This document shows, in pieces, positions 15,536-23,929 of a stretch of 64,000 bases of DNA (the first letter of the stretch is position 1; each line of letters opens with the position of its first letter). The translations under genes were made by a program, and so were the position numbers. Origin of the DNA: Pseudomonas nitroreducens (lineage in GTDB: Bacteria > Pseudomonadota > Gammaproteobacteria > Pseudomonadales > Pseudomonadaceae); assembly GCF_014204515.1 (NCBI RefSeq), contig NZ_JACHLI010000003.1, forward strand, positions 223,591 through 287,590. The letters run 5' to 3'. The notes beneath the pieces were generated by a model. It was not told the DNA's origin. It did not search any database and saw only the letters and a program-made list of their open reading frames with translations.

Positions 15536-15769
15536 TCAACGGCGGATAAGGTCCGCCCAGAACGGGCGCTCGACTTCCTGCTGGATATCCGCGCGGCTCA
15601 GGCCGATATCCTTGAGCGCCTCGTCGCTCATGGTCGCCAGCTCACGGCGCTGGCGGGCCAGTTCGTGCCAGTGCATGACATGTTGCAGGGCACGCTTCCA
15701 CAGCGGTTCGCCGTGGACTTTGTGGACATGGTAGGACGCTGCTACGAAACCGAATTGACCTTTCATCAT
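15536..15769 (-). CDS. DUF1127 small protein
   Basis: 77 aa from MMKGQFGFVAAS, with GGGAGGG just upstream of the tandem ATG ATG. The C-terminal half is the YjiS/DUF1127 motif: WHELARQRRELATMSDEALKDIGLSRADIQQEVERPFW. These small basic-acidic proteins are linked in other bacteria to RNA binding and to phosphate or stress regulation. It is divergent from a LysR gene 95 nt away, which may control it. Confidence 0.88.
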   Translation of the reverse strand: MMKGQFGFVAASYHVHKVHGEPLWKRALQHVMHWHELARQRRELATMSDEALKDIGLSRADIQQEVERPFWADLIRR

Positions 15770-15863
15770 GCTTCCCTCCCTGTGGGGTTGGAACCAGTCT
15801 CTCGCCAGCGCTAAGATCAATCCAACGAATCATTCTTATGCGACCCATCTCGGAGATTGATGA

Positions 15864-16715
15864 ATGAGCAGCTTCCCCAGCATCGACAGCGAACTGCTGC
15901 GCACCTTCGTCGCCATCGCCGACCACGGCGGCTTCACCCGCGCCGCCGAGATGGTCAACCGCACCCAGTCGGCGGTGAGCATGCAGATGAAACGCCTGGA
16001 AGAAGACGTGCTCGAGCGCAGCCTGTTCGAGCGCGACGGCCGCCAGGTACGCCTGACGCCCGAAGGGCAGATCCTGCTGGGCTATGCGCGGCGCATCCTG
16101 CGGCTGCAGGGCGAGGTGTTCAACACCTTCCGCCAGCCGCACATGGTCGGCTCGGTGAAGATCGGCACGCCGGACGACTACGTGATGCGCTTCCTGCCCA
16201 GCATCCTCTCGCGCTTCGCCGAGGCCTACCCGCTGGTGCAGGTGGAGGTGCATTGCGACTCCTCCGCGCAGCTGCTGATGCGCAACGACCTGGACCTGTC
16301 CATCGTCACCCGCGAGCCGGGCACCGAGATCGGCCAGTTGCTGCGCCAGGAAGACTTCGTCTGGATGGCCGCCGAGAGCTTCTGCCCGCAGGACCAGCGT
16401 CCGTTGCCGCTGGCGATGTTCAACACCGCCTGCTTCTGCCGCGCCTGGGCCTGCAATGCACTGGAGGCAATGGAAGTGGACTACCGCATCGCGTACAGCA
16501 GCCCGAGCCTGTCGGCGCTGTTCGCCGTGGCCAACGCCGGGCTGGCGGTGACCGCGCAACTGCGCAGCCTGCTCACCGGCAACCTGCGCATCCTCGGCGA
16601 GGAAGACGGCCTGCCGCTGCTGCCCAACGCCAGCATCGTGCTGCTGCGCGGGCAGAAGATGACGCCGGTGACCGACAAGCTGGCCGAATACATCGTCGAA
16701 GGCTTCCGCACCTAG
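15864..16715 (+). CDS. LysR-family transcriptional regulator
   Basis: 283 aa. The N-terminal winged HTH (about 8-66) reads LLRTFVAIADHGGFTRAAEMVNRTQSAVSMQMKRLEEDV, followed by the periplasmic-binding-protein-like effector domain. It is divergent from the DUF1127/DUF3291 pair, the usual arrangement for a LysR controlling its neighbour. Ligand not predictable. It converges on the TauE gene with a 6-nt gap. Confidence 0.9.
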   Translation: MSSFPSIDSELLRTFVAIADHGGFTRAAEMVNRTQSAVSMQMKRLEEDVLERSLFERDGRQVRLTPEGQILLGYARRILRLQGEVFNTFRQPHMVGSVKIGTPDDYVMRFLPSILSRFAEAYPLVQVEVHCDSSAQLLMRNDLDLSIVTREPGTEIGQLLRQEDFVWMAAESFCPQDQRPLPLAMFNTACFCRAWACNALEAMEVDYRIAYSSPSLSALFAVANAGLAVTAQLRSLLTGNLRILGEEDGLPLLPNASIVLLRGQKMTPVTDKLAEYIVEGFRT

Positions 16716-16721
16716 GCAGCC

Positions 16722-17468
16722 TCAGCGCACCGCCAGCAGAGCCGCGCAGACGATCAGGAAAGCGCTGAAAGCCATGCGCAGCTGGCGCTCGGGCAGCGCA
16801 TGGGCCAGGCGCACGCCCCAGGAAATGCTCACCAGCCCGCCCAGCGCCAGGGCGCTGCCCATGCGCCAGTCCACATGGCCGTGCACCGCATAGGTCGCCA
16901 GCGCCACGCCCGTGCTGGGCGCCGCCAGGGCCAGCGCGAGGCCCTGGGCGATCACCTGGGTCAGGCCGAAGACCGAAGTCAGCACGGGCGTCGCCAAAAC
17001 CCCGCCGCCCACGCCGAACAGCCCGCCCAGCGAACCGGCTCCCAGCCCCAGCACGCCCATCCACGGCAGACCGTAACGCGGCGTGCTGCCGCCCTGAGGC
17101 ATCCGCTGAAACAGGCGTACCAGCAGGTAGAGCGCCAGCAGCACCAGGAAGACCACGAAAGCCGTGCGCATGCTGCGCGCATCCAGATTCACCGCGATGC
17201 TCGAAGCGAAGAAGGCGCAGACCAGGCCGGTGAAGGCGAGCACGCCAGCCTGGGCGAAATCGATGCGGTTGCGCTGGTGGTAACGCCAGATCGCCAGCAG
17301 CACGTTGGGCACCACCATCACCAGCGCGGTGCCCTGGGCCAGTTGCTGGTCCAGGCCGAACAGCACGCCCAGCGCCGGAATCGCCAGCAGCCCGCCGCCG
17401 ATGCCGAACAGCCCACCGAGGCTGCCAAGCACGACACCGAGCAGAAAGTCCACGAGCAGATCCCACAT
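16722..17468 (-). CDS. TauE/SafE family membrane transporter
   Basis: 248 aa from MWDLLVDFLLGVV, placed by GGAGG 6 nt upstream; an upstream GTG start overlaps that site. About eight membrane helices lie in two pseudo-repeats, each opening with the family glycine motif: LGGLFGIGGGLLAIPALG near residue 20 and LGGLFGVGGGVLATPVL near 140. The family exports sulfite or organosulfonates, or imports sulfur anions. Substrate unknown. It is divergent from a LysR gene 104 nt away. Confidence 0.88.
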   Translation of the reverse strand: MWDLLVDFLLGVVLGSLGGLFGIGGGLLAIPALGVLFGLDQQLAQGTALVMVVPNVLLAIWRYHQRNRIDFAQAGVLAFTGLVCAFFASSIAVNLDARSMRTAFVVFLVLLALYLLVRLFQRMPQGGSTPRYGLPWMGVLGLGAGSLGGLFGVGGGVLATPVLTSVFGLTQVIAQGLALALAAPSTGVALATYAVHGHVDWRMGSALALGGLVSISWGVRLAHALPERQLRMAFSAFLIVCAALLAVR

Positions 17469-17572
17469 ACGCACCTCCACAACGAAGCGCCCATGCTAGA
17501 AAACCGTGGCTGGATGGGAAACGCAAAGCGCAGCACAATGGCTATGCTATTTACGCAAAGCCAACGCAGATC

Positions 17573-18529
17573 ATGACCCCTTCCAGCCTCGAAGACCCGC
17601 TCGACCTGTTCCTCGACGTCCTCGACCACGGCAGCTTCTCCGCTGCGGCCCGCCTGCGTCAGCTCACGCCCTCCGCCGTGGCGCGGCGCATGGATGCATT
17701 GGAGCAGAGCCTGGGCTCGACCCTGCTGGTACGCAGTACCCACAACGTGCGCGCCACCCCGGCGGGCCTGGCCTTTGCCGAGCGGGCCCGGCGGATCGTT
17801 GGTGAACTGCGCCAGGCGCGGGCCGAAGCGGTGTCCCTGAGCACGGCGCCGGAAGGCCTGATCCGCATCGACGCCCCCGTGCCCTTCGGCCGTCGCCATC
17901 TCGCTCCGGCGCTGGCGGATTTCCTCACCGCCAATCCGGGTCTCGACGTGCAACTGCGGCTGATCGACAGCTTCACCGACACCCGCGGGGAAAACCTCGG
18001 CCAGGTCGATCTGGTGCTGCGCATCGGCACCCTGCCCGATAGCCGCCTGGTGGCCACCCGCCTGGCGCCGATGCGGCGGGTCGTCTGCGCCAGTCCGACC
18101 TACCTGCAGCAGCACGGCAAACCCGCCTCGCCGCTGGAGCTGCCCGAGCACATCGGCCTCGACTGGGAGGGCCTGGCGCCGCCGCTGGCGTGGCGCTTCC
18201 TGATCGACGGCAAGCTGCAGCACCTGCGACCACGCCGGTTGCGGATGACCGCCAACAACGCGGAAACCCTGGTGGAAGGCGCATTGCAAGGCATCGGACT
18301 GGCGCACCTGCCCACCTGGCTGTGCAGCGAATACCTGATCAGCGGCCAATTGCTGCCGCTGTTCTGCGAGAGCGGCCTGCCGGAGCCGGAGCCCGGGGTC
18401 ATCCACGCCCTGCGCCTGGAACGCGGCACGCATCCACGCAGCGAACGTTTGCTGGCCTTCCTGCAACAGCGCTTCGGCTTCCCGCCACCCTGGGATGCCG
18501 CCCTGGAACAAGCGCTGTTCAGGAATTAA
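17573..18529 (+). CDS. LysR-family transcriptional regulator
   Basis: 318 aa with a HTH at about 8-66 (LFLDVLDHGSFSAAARLRQLTPSAVARRMDALEQSLG) and a substrate-binding domain resembling the CrgA/AaeR-type group (RGENLGQVDLVLRIGTLPDSRLVATRLAP). It is divergent from the TauE/SafE gene and probably regulates it. It is followed 59 nt later by ohrR on the same strand. Confidence 0.9.
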   Translation: MTPSSLEDPLDLFLDVLDHGSFSAAARLRQLTPSAVARRMDALEQSLGSTLLVRSTHNVRATPAGLAFAERARRIVGELRQARAEAVSLSTAPEGLIRIDAPVPFGRRHLAPALADFLTANPGLDVQLRLIDSFTDTRGENLGQVDLVLRIGTLPDSRLVATRLAPMRRVVCASPTYLQQHGKPASPLELPEHIGLDWEGLAPPLAWRFLIDGKLQHLRPRRLRMTANNAETLVEGALQGIGLAHLPTWLCSEYLISGQLLPLFCESGLPEPEPGVIHALRLERGTHPRSERLLAFLQQRFGFPPPWDAALEQALFRN

Positions 18530-18588
18530 CCATCGCGCTAAATTAATGCGCAATCAGCTCTTCGCTGCCCTCACTCCCGGAGACCGCC

Positions 18589-19038
18589 ATGGCCAAGCCA
18601 GACGCGCCCTGCGAAGCCCTCAAGCTGGATAACCAGCTGTGCTTCGCCCTCTACTCCACCTCCCTGCAGATGACCAAGGTCTACAAACCGCTGCTGCAGG
18701 AGCTGGGGCTCACCTACCCGCAGTACATCGCCATGCTGGTGCTGTGGGAAGAAGACGGCATCACCGTGGGCGAGATCAGCTCGCGCATGCTCACCGACCC
18801 CGGCTCGCTGACTCCCCTGCTCAAGCGCCTGGAAGCCGAGGGCCTGATCACCCGCACCCGCAGCCAGGCCGACGAGCGCGTCGTGCAGCTGCGCCTGACA
18901 GACAAGGGCCGCGAGCTGCGCCGACAGGCGGAAAGCATTCCGGCCTGCATCCTGGCCACCAGCGGTCTAACGTTGGACAGTCTGCAGCGCCTCCAGGGGG
19001 AGCTGGTGGACCTGCGCGAGCACCTGCAAGCCCCGTAA
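18589..19038 (+). CDS. ohrR: Organic-peroxide sensing repressor OhrR (MarR family)
   Basis: 149 aa MarR-type winged helix. Reactive cysteine C18 in NQLCFALYSTSL and a second cysteine C120 in IPACILATS indicate the two-cysteine OhrR class: peroxide forms a C18 sulfenate, then a disulphide, releasing DNA. The tyrosine-bearing LTYPQYIAMLVLWEEDGITVGEIS block is typical. ohr follows after 172 nt with its own promoter region. The expected target is that region. Confidence 0.95.
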   Translation: MAKPDAPCEALKLDNQLCFALYSTSLQMTKVYKPLLQELGLTYPQYIAMLVLWEEDGITVGEISSRMLTDPGSLTPLLKRLEAEGLITRTRSQADERVVQLRLTDKGRELRRQAESIPACILATSGLTLDSLQRLQGELVDLREHLQAP

Positions 19039-19048
19039 TCCGGGGCTT
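19028..19048 (+). terminator. Possible terminator hairpin at the end of ohrR
   Basis: AAGCCCC (19028-19034) pairs with GGGGCTT (19042-19048). The ohrR stop lies in the loop. There is no T tract, so it may only stabilise the 3' end. Confidence 0.4.
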
Positions 19049-19098
19049 ATGCCAACACGACAGGTTCTTTAGACAGAAATCTTCCAATAATTATCTTG

Positions 19099-19138
19099 CG
19101 AACTAAATTAAATCGAACTAACTTTCATCTCACGAACT
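19099..19138 (+). promoter_or_regulatory. Candidate ohr control region with CGAACT repeats
   Basis: An unusually A/T-rich stretch in the ohrR-ohr gap contains three direct copies of CGAACT (19099, 19114, 19133), the first two extended to CGAACTAA. It is a plausible place for the ohr promoter and OhrR operator, but I do not see a clear copy of a published OhrR palindrome. Confidence 0.35.
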
Positions 19139-19210
19139 GCTTAGCGCACAAGATATTAAGCAGCCAAACGCTTACCGACAGACACCGCCACTCGATATTG
19201 GAGAACCGCC

Positions 19211-19639
19211 ATGCAAACCATCAAAGCCCTCTACACCGCCACCGCTACCGCCACCGGAGGCCGTGATGGCCGCGCCATCTCCTCCGACGGCATCCTCGAT
19301 GTGAAACTGAGCACCCCGCGCGAACTGGGCGGTGCGGGCGGCGAGGCCACCAACCCGGAACAACTGTTCGCCGCCGGCTACTCGGCCTGCTTCATCGGTG
19401 CCATCAAGTTCGTCGCCAGCCAGAGCAAGAAGCAGATTCCGGCGGACGCCTCGATCACCGGCAAGGTCGGCATCGGCCAGATCCCCGGCGGCTTCGGCCT
19501 GGAAGTGGAACTGAACATCAACCTGCCGGGCCTGGACCAGGCCGAAGCCGAGGAGCTGGTCGCCAAGGCCCACCAGGTCTGCCCCTACTCCAACGCCACC
19601 CGCGGCAATATCGAGGTGCGCCTGAACGTCAGCGTCTGA
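19211..19639 (+). CDS. ohr: Organic hydroperoxide resistance peroxidase Ohr
   Basis: 142 aa OsmC/Ohr-fold thiol peroxidase that reduces fatty-acid hydroperoxides and peroxynitrite using lipoyl proteins. Catalytic pair C60 (FAAGYSACFIGAI) and C124 (HQVCPYSNATRGN), with the conserved Arg in the RDGRA segment (residues 18-22). Length is standard. GGAGAACCGCC precedes the ATG. Divided from efp by a shared hairpin terminator. Confidence 0.96.
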   Translation: MQTIKALYTATATATGGRDGRAISSDGILDVKLSTPRELGGAGGEATNPEQLFAAGYSACFIGAIKFVASQSKKQIPADASITGKVGIGQIPGGFGLEVELNINLPGLDQAEAEELVAKAHQVCPYSNATRGNIEVRLNVSV

Positions 19640-19666
19640 GGCGCTGAGTGCCCGAACGGCAGAAAC

Positions 19667-19697
19667 GAAAAAGCCCGGCATCAGCCGGGCTTTTTTC
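19667..19697. terminator. Bidirectional terminator between ohr and efp
   Basis: AAAAAGCCCGGC / GCCGGGCTTTTTT stem with an ATCA loop and T runs on both strands, between convergent genes. Confidence 0.9.
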
Positions 19698-19712
19698 TGT
19701 CGCGGGTCAGGC

Positions 19713-20279
19713 TCAGGCCTTGACGCGGGACTTGTACTCGCCGGTGCGGGTATCGATCTCGATCGAGTCGCCGATTTCGCAGAAGGCGGAAACCTGGACT
19801 TCAGCACCGTTCTTCAGGCGAGCGGTCTTCATCACTTTACCGGAGGTGTCGCCACGGACAGACGGCTCGGTGTAGACGATTTCGCGAACGATGGTGGTCG
19901 GCAGTTCAACGGAGATGACTTTCTCGTTGTAGAAGACCGCTTCGCAGACGTCGGTCATGCCGTCTTCGATGAAGGTCAGCACGCCTTCCAGGTCGCCCTT
20001 CTCGATCTCGTACTGGTTGAACTCGGTGTCCATGAAGACATACAGCGGGTCCGCGAAGTAGGAGTAGGTCACTTCCTTGCGATCGAGGATGATCGGCTCC
20101 AGCTTGTCGTCGGCCTTGAACACGGTCTCGGTGCCGGCGCCGGTCAGCAGGTTCTTCAGCTTCATCTTGACGACCGCAGAGTTACGGCCGGATTTGTTGA
20201 ACTCGGCTTTCTGGATTACCCAGGGGGTGCCGTTGATGTTGGCAACCTGGCCAGCGCGGAACTCTTGTGCGGTTTTCAT
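19713..20279 (-). CDS. efp: Translation elongation factor P
   Basis: 188 aa from MKTAQEFRAGQVANING; the longer ORF adds nine residues absent from EF-P. EF-P relieves ribosome stalling at polyproline. The modified loop at the tip of domain I has arginine, R32 in NKSGRNSAV, the subclass that is rhamnosylated. The C-terminal signature GDSIEIDTRTGEYKSRVKA is intact. earP lies 42 nt upstream on the same strand, so modification enzyme and substrate are encoded together. Confidence 0.97.
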   Translation of the reverse strand: MKTAQEFRAGQVANINGTPWVIQKAEFNKSGRNSAVVKMKLKNLLTGAGTETVFKADDKLEPIILDRKEVTYSYFADPLYVFMDTEFNQYEIEKGDLEGVLTFIEDGMTDVCEAVFYNEKVISVELPTTIVREIVYTEPSVRGDTSGKVMKTARLKNGAEVQVSAFCEIGDSIEIDTRTGEYKSRVKA

Positions 20280-20321
20280 ACGATTATCCGATTGGATTGG
20301 AGACAAAAATCAGGGGCCATA

Positions 20322-21449
20322 TCATAGCCAATTTGTATAAAAACGCACCAGCCCCGCGGCAAGATCGGTTTGTTCGCTCAGGCGCCGCTGCCAATTGCCA
20401 ATCCACGCGGCCCACTCCGGCAACCGGCTTTCCAGTCGCTGCCAGGCTTGGCCCGCGTCCCCCCGGCCGTTCCAGGCCATCCAGAATGCCAGCAGATCCC
20501 CCCGCAGCGATTCGTTCATCCCCTCACTGAACAGACCCAGGAAAGCCTCCAGCTTCTCCAGGTGGACCTCCTCGTCCTGCTGATAGATGTGCCAGACGAA
20601 AGGCCGCCCCGCCCATTGCGCCCGCACGAAGGAATCCTCGCCGCGTACCGCATTGAAGTCGCAACTCCAGAGCAGCAGGTCGTAGTCCTCCTGTCGCACG
20701 AACGGCAGCACCTGCAAACGCAGGGCATCCTTCTGGTAGGGCTGCCCTGCCTCCAGCGCCTGTCCCGCCCAATGCTCGACATCGGCCAGCACCCTGCCTT
20801 CCGGCACCAGCAACAGAGTGGCGGTGCTGCTTGCGCAGAGCGCATCCAGCCAGTTGCCCAGCGCGGCATTCTCATAAGCGAACAGGGAGATGCGGCGCTC
20901 ATGAGGCTGCGGGTATACCCCCAGGCTTTCCAGGAACCCAAGGCTGGCGGCCGGATCGGCCTGGAAGGCATCGCGCCGGGCCAGCAGATCGCCCTCGCGC
21001 AGCAGGCCGCCCGTGGCGGCGGTGAAGCCGGGGAAATAGAAGTATTTCTGCAGACCGCCGGCCTGCAGCGACGGCAGGGCGTGGCAGGACTCCACCCAGC
21101 TCTCGGCGCTGAGGTACTCCAGGTTCAACCACAGGGAAGGCTTCGGCCTCTGACTCATCGCCTCTATATAGACAGGCGGCATCTCGCAGGCGAAGGCTTC
21201 GATCACCACATCCGCCGCCTCGGTGTGCTGCCAGGGCTTCGGCCACAGGCGGACTTCCACGCCGGCTTGCTGCTGCGACGTCACCGCGCCATTGGCCGAG
21301 GGGCAGATGCGCACGAACGCGGCAAGGTCGTCGACCCACAGGCGCACCGGTTGCCGATGCTCGCCCGCCAGCTGGCGAGCCAGCCGCCAGGTGACGCCGA
21401 TATCCCCATAGTTGTCGACTACGCTGCAGAAGATGTCCCAGCTGGCCAT
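20322..21449 (-). CDS. earP: EF-P arginine rhamnosyltransferase EarP
   Basis: 375 aa GT-B-fold inverting glycosyltransferase that moves rhamnose from dTDP-L-rhamnose to R32 of EF-P. The catalytic and structural residues are visible: D12 and D16 in FCSVVDNYGDIGVTWR, and E271/D272 in NAVRGEDSFVRAQWAGRPFVWH. It sits immediately upstream of efp. Together they are needed for normal translation of polyproline proteins and for virulence traits in P. aeruginosa. Confidence 0.95.
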   Translation of the reverse strand: MASWDIFCSVVDNYGDIGVTWRLARQLAGEHRQPVRLWVDDLAAFVRICPSANGAVTSQQQAGVEVRLWPKPWQHTEAADVVIEAFACEMPPVYIEAMSQRPKPSLWLNLEYLSAESWVESCHALPSLQAGGLQKYFYFPGFTAATGGLLREGDLLARRDAFQADPAASLGFLESLGVYPQPHERRISLFAYENAALGNWLDALCASSTATLLLVPEGRVLADVEHWAGQALEAGQPYQKDALRLQVLPFVRQEDYDLLLWSCDFNAVRGEDSFVRAQWAGRPFVWHIYQQDEEVHLEKLEAFLGLFSEGMNESLRGDLLAFWMAWNGRGDAGQAWQRLESRLPEWAAWIGNWQRRLSEQTDLAAGLVRFYTNWL

Positions 21450-21621
21450 GCGCTTCCCTATCTAGCAGAGCGTGTCTCAGAAGGCGCCAGTCTACCTGCG
21501 ACCGACGCATCATCCTTAAGCCGATGAATCCGTTGGAAAAAATTTTCAAAAAAGATTTGCCAAGGAGGAAACCTTTGAGTAAAGTGCGCGCCTCGACAGA
21601 CACAGCGCTGTCGAGAAATCT

Positions 21622-21711
21622 GGTGAGGTGTCCGAGCGGTTGAAGGAGCACGCCTGGAAAGTGTGTATACGAGAAATCGTATCGAGGGTTCGAATCCCTC
21701 CCTCACCGCCA
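21622..21711 (+). tRNA. tRNA-Ser (anticodon GGA)
   Basis: 90 nt class II tRNA with encoded CCA. Acceptor GGTGAGG (21622-21628) pairs with CCTCACC (21701-21707), G is the discriminator, then CCA. Anticodon stem CACGC/GTGTG encloses CTGGAAA with anticodon GGA. A long variable arm and a T arm with GGTTCGAATCC complete the structure. Confidence 0.97.
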
Positions 21712-21718
21712 GATTCAT

Positions 21719-21755
21719 GAAAAAGCCCGGCTAAGCAATTAGCCGGGCTTTTTCG
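21719..21755 (+). terminator. tRNA-Ser terminator
   Basis: AAAAAGCCCGGCTAA / TTAGCCGGGCTTTTT stem closed by a short loop, followed by a T-rich tract. Confidence 0.88.
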
Positions 21756-21756
21756 T

Positions 21757-22124
21757 TTTCTGCGTTCACACTTTCTTCACCTGTTGCGACCTTCTTGCAA
21801 GTTGCCAGTTGGACAAATGCACAATGGCGATTAAACAGTTGTTCGATCATTGACGACAGTCATCTGACAGCTTGGTTCCGAAGCCTGTAATACGCCGCAG
21901 GTTCCGTCTGACACCCGCAGGCCACACAGCTTTGCCAGATTGGACAGTTTTTGCCCAAATCGGCCTCGGACAACTGCTAAGAGTGGCACTAACATGAAAA
22001 AAAAGTGCCGTACTTGCGCTTGGTCAGTTTACTTACTACAAGTAATGGGTACTATGTAGTCCGGCTAATTTCCCAGTGATGGGAGATTGCTTTTAATGGA
22101 AATGTCCACCTTAAGGGGAACACG
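21757..22124 (+). other. Intergenic region upstream of oprI
   Basis: 368 nt between the tRNA terminator and the oprI start. Its 3' half is A/T rich, unlike the surrounding DNA, as expected for a very strong promoter. A candidate pair is TTTACT (22028-22033) and TACTAT (22050-22055) with 16 bp spacing, which would give a leader of about 65 nt ending in AAGGGGA before the ATG. I see no coding ORF. Confidence 0.45.
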
Positions 22125-22376
22125 ATGAACAACGTTCTGAAATTCTCTGCTCTGGCTCTGGCTGCTGTTCTGGCCACCGGTTGCAGCAGCCACTCGAAAG
22201 AAACCGAAGCACGTCTGACCGCTACTGAAGACGCCGCTGCCCGCGCTCAAGCCCGTGCCGATGAAGCCTATCGCAAGGCTGACGAAGCTCTGGCCGCCGC
22301 TCAGAAAGCCCAGCAGACCGCTGACGAGGCTAACGAGCGCGCCCTGCGTATGCTGGACAAAGCCAGCCGCAAGTAA
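22125..22376 (+). CDS. oprI: Major outer-membrane lipoprotein OprI (Lpp-like)
   Basis: 83 aa. Signal peptide with lipobox ATGC (Cys20), then a heptad coiled coil over the whole mature chain (KETEARLTATEDAAARAQ...), ending in a C-terminal lysine (SRK, K83), the residue that is cross-linked to peptidoglycan in Lpp proteins. Codon use is highly biased, as in abundant proteins. AAGGGGA lies 5-10 nt before the start. A strong terminator follows. Confidence 0.97.
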   Translation: MNNVLKFSALALAAVLATGCSSHSKETEARLTATEDAAARAQARADEAYRKADEALAAAQKAQQTADEANERALRMLDKASRK

Positions 22377-22394
22377 TAGATCTTCGGATCTGTT

Positions 22395-22427
22395 CAAAAA
22401 GCCGACCCTTCGGGGTCGGTTTTTTTA
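22395..22427 (+). terminator. oprI terminator
   Basis: AAAAAGCCGACCC / GGGTCGGTTTTTTT stem with a TTCG tetraloop and a run of seven T, a classic strong terminator. Confidence 0.93.
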
Positions 22428-22453
22428 TGCCCGCAGGAAAGCCGCGGGCAAGA

Positions 22454-22489
22454 AAAAGCCCGCTCGACCGGTGACGGTCGGCGGGCTTT
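22454..22489 (-). terminator. L,D-transpeptidase gene terminator
   Basis: AAAGCCCGC / GCGGGCTTT outer stem with an inner CGACC/GGTCG stem; on the minus strand it is followed by TTTTTCTT. Confidence 0.8.
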
Positions 22490-22506
22490 CGCGTTGCGGC
22501 TACAGC

Positions 22507-23490
22507 TTACTGCAGCGGCATGGCGTCCTGGTCGACGGTGGCCGCCACCGAACCGCCCTGGGGCACTTGCTGGGGCTGGGCGATGGCGACCGGCAGGCCG
22601 TCTTCGGCAGCCACCACTTCACGCACCACGTTCCAGTCCATCTGCATCTGGTTGGCGATGTCTTCGCGCTTGAGCAGGGCGTTGATCACGGCGGTGTGCT
22701 TGTCGACCACCGACGGGTTGCCGTTGTCGTCGATCGGCGCGTGGGCCTCGAGGTAGATCTTGCCCTCGCTGCGGCCAAACTTGTAGGGCTCGTTGATGAT
22801 GCGCACCTTGGTGCCCACCGGAATCATCGAGAACAGCTGGGTCACGTCCCAGTTGTACATGCGGAAGCAGCCGTGGCTGGTGCGGGTGCCGATGCCGAAC
22901 TTCTTGTTCGAACCGTGGATCAGGTAGCCGTGGAAGCCCAGGCTCATCTTGTACGGACCCAGCGGGTTGTCCGGACCCGGCGGCACCACGGAGGGCAGCG
23001 GGTCGCCGTCGGCGGCGTGCTCGGCGCGGATCGACGCCGGCGGGTACCAGGCCGGGTCCTTGGTCTTGGCGATCACGCTGGTGCTGCCCACCGGCGAGCC
23101 CCAGCCTTCGCGACCGATACCCAGGGCGTAGGTGTAGACGACGTTCTTGTCCTTGGGGAAGTAGTACAGGCGGTACTCGGCGAGGTTGATCACCACGCCT
23201 TCGCGGGGGCCGGCCGGCAGGACGAAACGGGTCGGGATGATGACTTCGGTGCCCACGCCCGGCAGCCAGGCATCGACGCCCGGGTTGGCAGCGATCATCT
23301 CGGAGTAACCCAGGCCGTACTTCTCGCCCAGGTCGGCGAAGGTGTCTTCGTACTTGGCCTTGATCACCTGGACCTGGCCGACGATATCGTCGCCCGGCGC
23401 AGGCAGCGGCAATTCAATGGCGGAAACGGGGCCGGCCGAGAGCAGCGCGGCGAGGGACAGCGAGCAGGCGGCAATGACGCGCGACAACAT
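22507..23490 (-). CDS. L,D-transpeptidase (ErfK/YbiS/YcfS type) with LysM
   Basis: 327 aa from MLSRVIAACS with AAGGA upstream; the longer ORF start has no ribosome site. A Sec signal peptide ends near VSA-IELPLP. A LysM peptidoglycan-binding domain follows (about 37-90), then the YkuD catalytic domain with FHGYLIHG and SHGCFRM, catalytic Cys208. A flexible Gln/Pro-rich tail ends the protein. The convergent gene next door is oprI, so the probable role is anchoring OprI's terminal lysine to meso-diaminopimelate. Cross-linking of peptides to one another is the alternative. Confidence 0.92.
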   Translation of the reverse strand: MLSRVIAACSLSLAALLSAGPVSAIELPLPAPGDDIVGQVQVIKAKYEDTFADLGEKYGLGYSEMIAANPGVDAWLPGVGTEVIIPTRFVLPAGPREGVVINLAEYRLYYFPKDKNVVYTYALGIGREGWGSPVGSTSVIAKTKDPAWYPPASIRAEHAADGDPLPSVVPPGPDNPLGPYKMSLGFHGYLIHGSNKKFGIGTRTSHGCFRMYNWDVTQLFSMIPVGTKVRIINEPYKFGRSEGKIYLEAHAPIDDNGNPSVVDKHTAVINALLKREDIANQMQMDWNVVREVVAAEDGLPVAIAQPQQVPQGGSVAATVDQDAMPLQ

Positions 23491-23563
23491 CCGGAGATCC
23501 TTGACGAGGGCAATGGGCAAAGGGTGAACAGTTTACCATTGCCAATCCCGTCACTGGGAGATA

Positions 23564-23842
23564 TCAGACGAGCCAGGAGCTCCGTGCGCCGTGCTTTTCC
23601 TGATCCAGTTGTTTCAGGCAGGCGGCGCAGATGCGCCGGTCGCGCAGCAGCGGCTTTTCCGCCCCGCGCCACAGCGGCTGCGCCGGCAGCAGGCTGCCGC
23701 ACAGCGTGCGATCGGCCGGGGTACCCAGCTCCAGCTGGCGCGCGACCAGATGCACCCGGACCTCGCGGCAGGCGAACAGATCCAGCTGCTCGTCAGGCTC
23801 GATCAGCTGGTAGGCGAAGAGGGTCCAGGCGGGGCGCGGCAT
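23564..23842 (-). CDS. Conserved hypothetical protein, 92 aa, cysteine pairs
   Basis: 92 aa from MPRPAWTLFAYQLIEPD; a TTG start 8 codons upstream is possible. Cysteines occur at FACREV, TLCGSL and, near the end, ICAACLKQ (CxxC), a spacing that could bind zinc or iron. No membrane segment. It lies 73 nt upstream of the L,D-transpeptidase gene on the same strand. No function can be assigned. Confidence 0.65.
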   Translation of the reverse strand: MPRPAWTLFAYQLIEPDEQLDLFACREVRVHLVARQLELGTPADRTLCGSLLPAQPLWRGAEKPLLRDRRICAACLKQLDQEKHGARSSWLV

Positions 23843-23929
23843 AGGGGGTTCCAGAAGGGTGCGCAAACATAGCGGAAAGGCCGTGCGCGGGGAAGCCCAA
23901 GTTCTGTGGATTATCGTAGTCGCTGCTGA

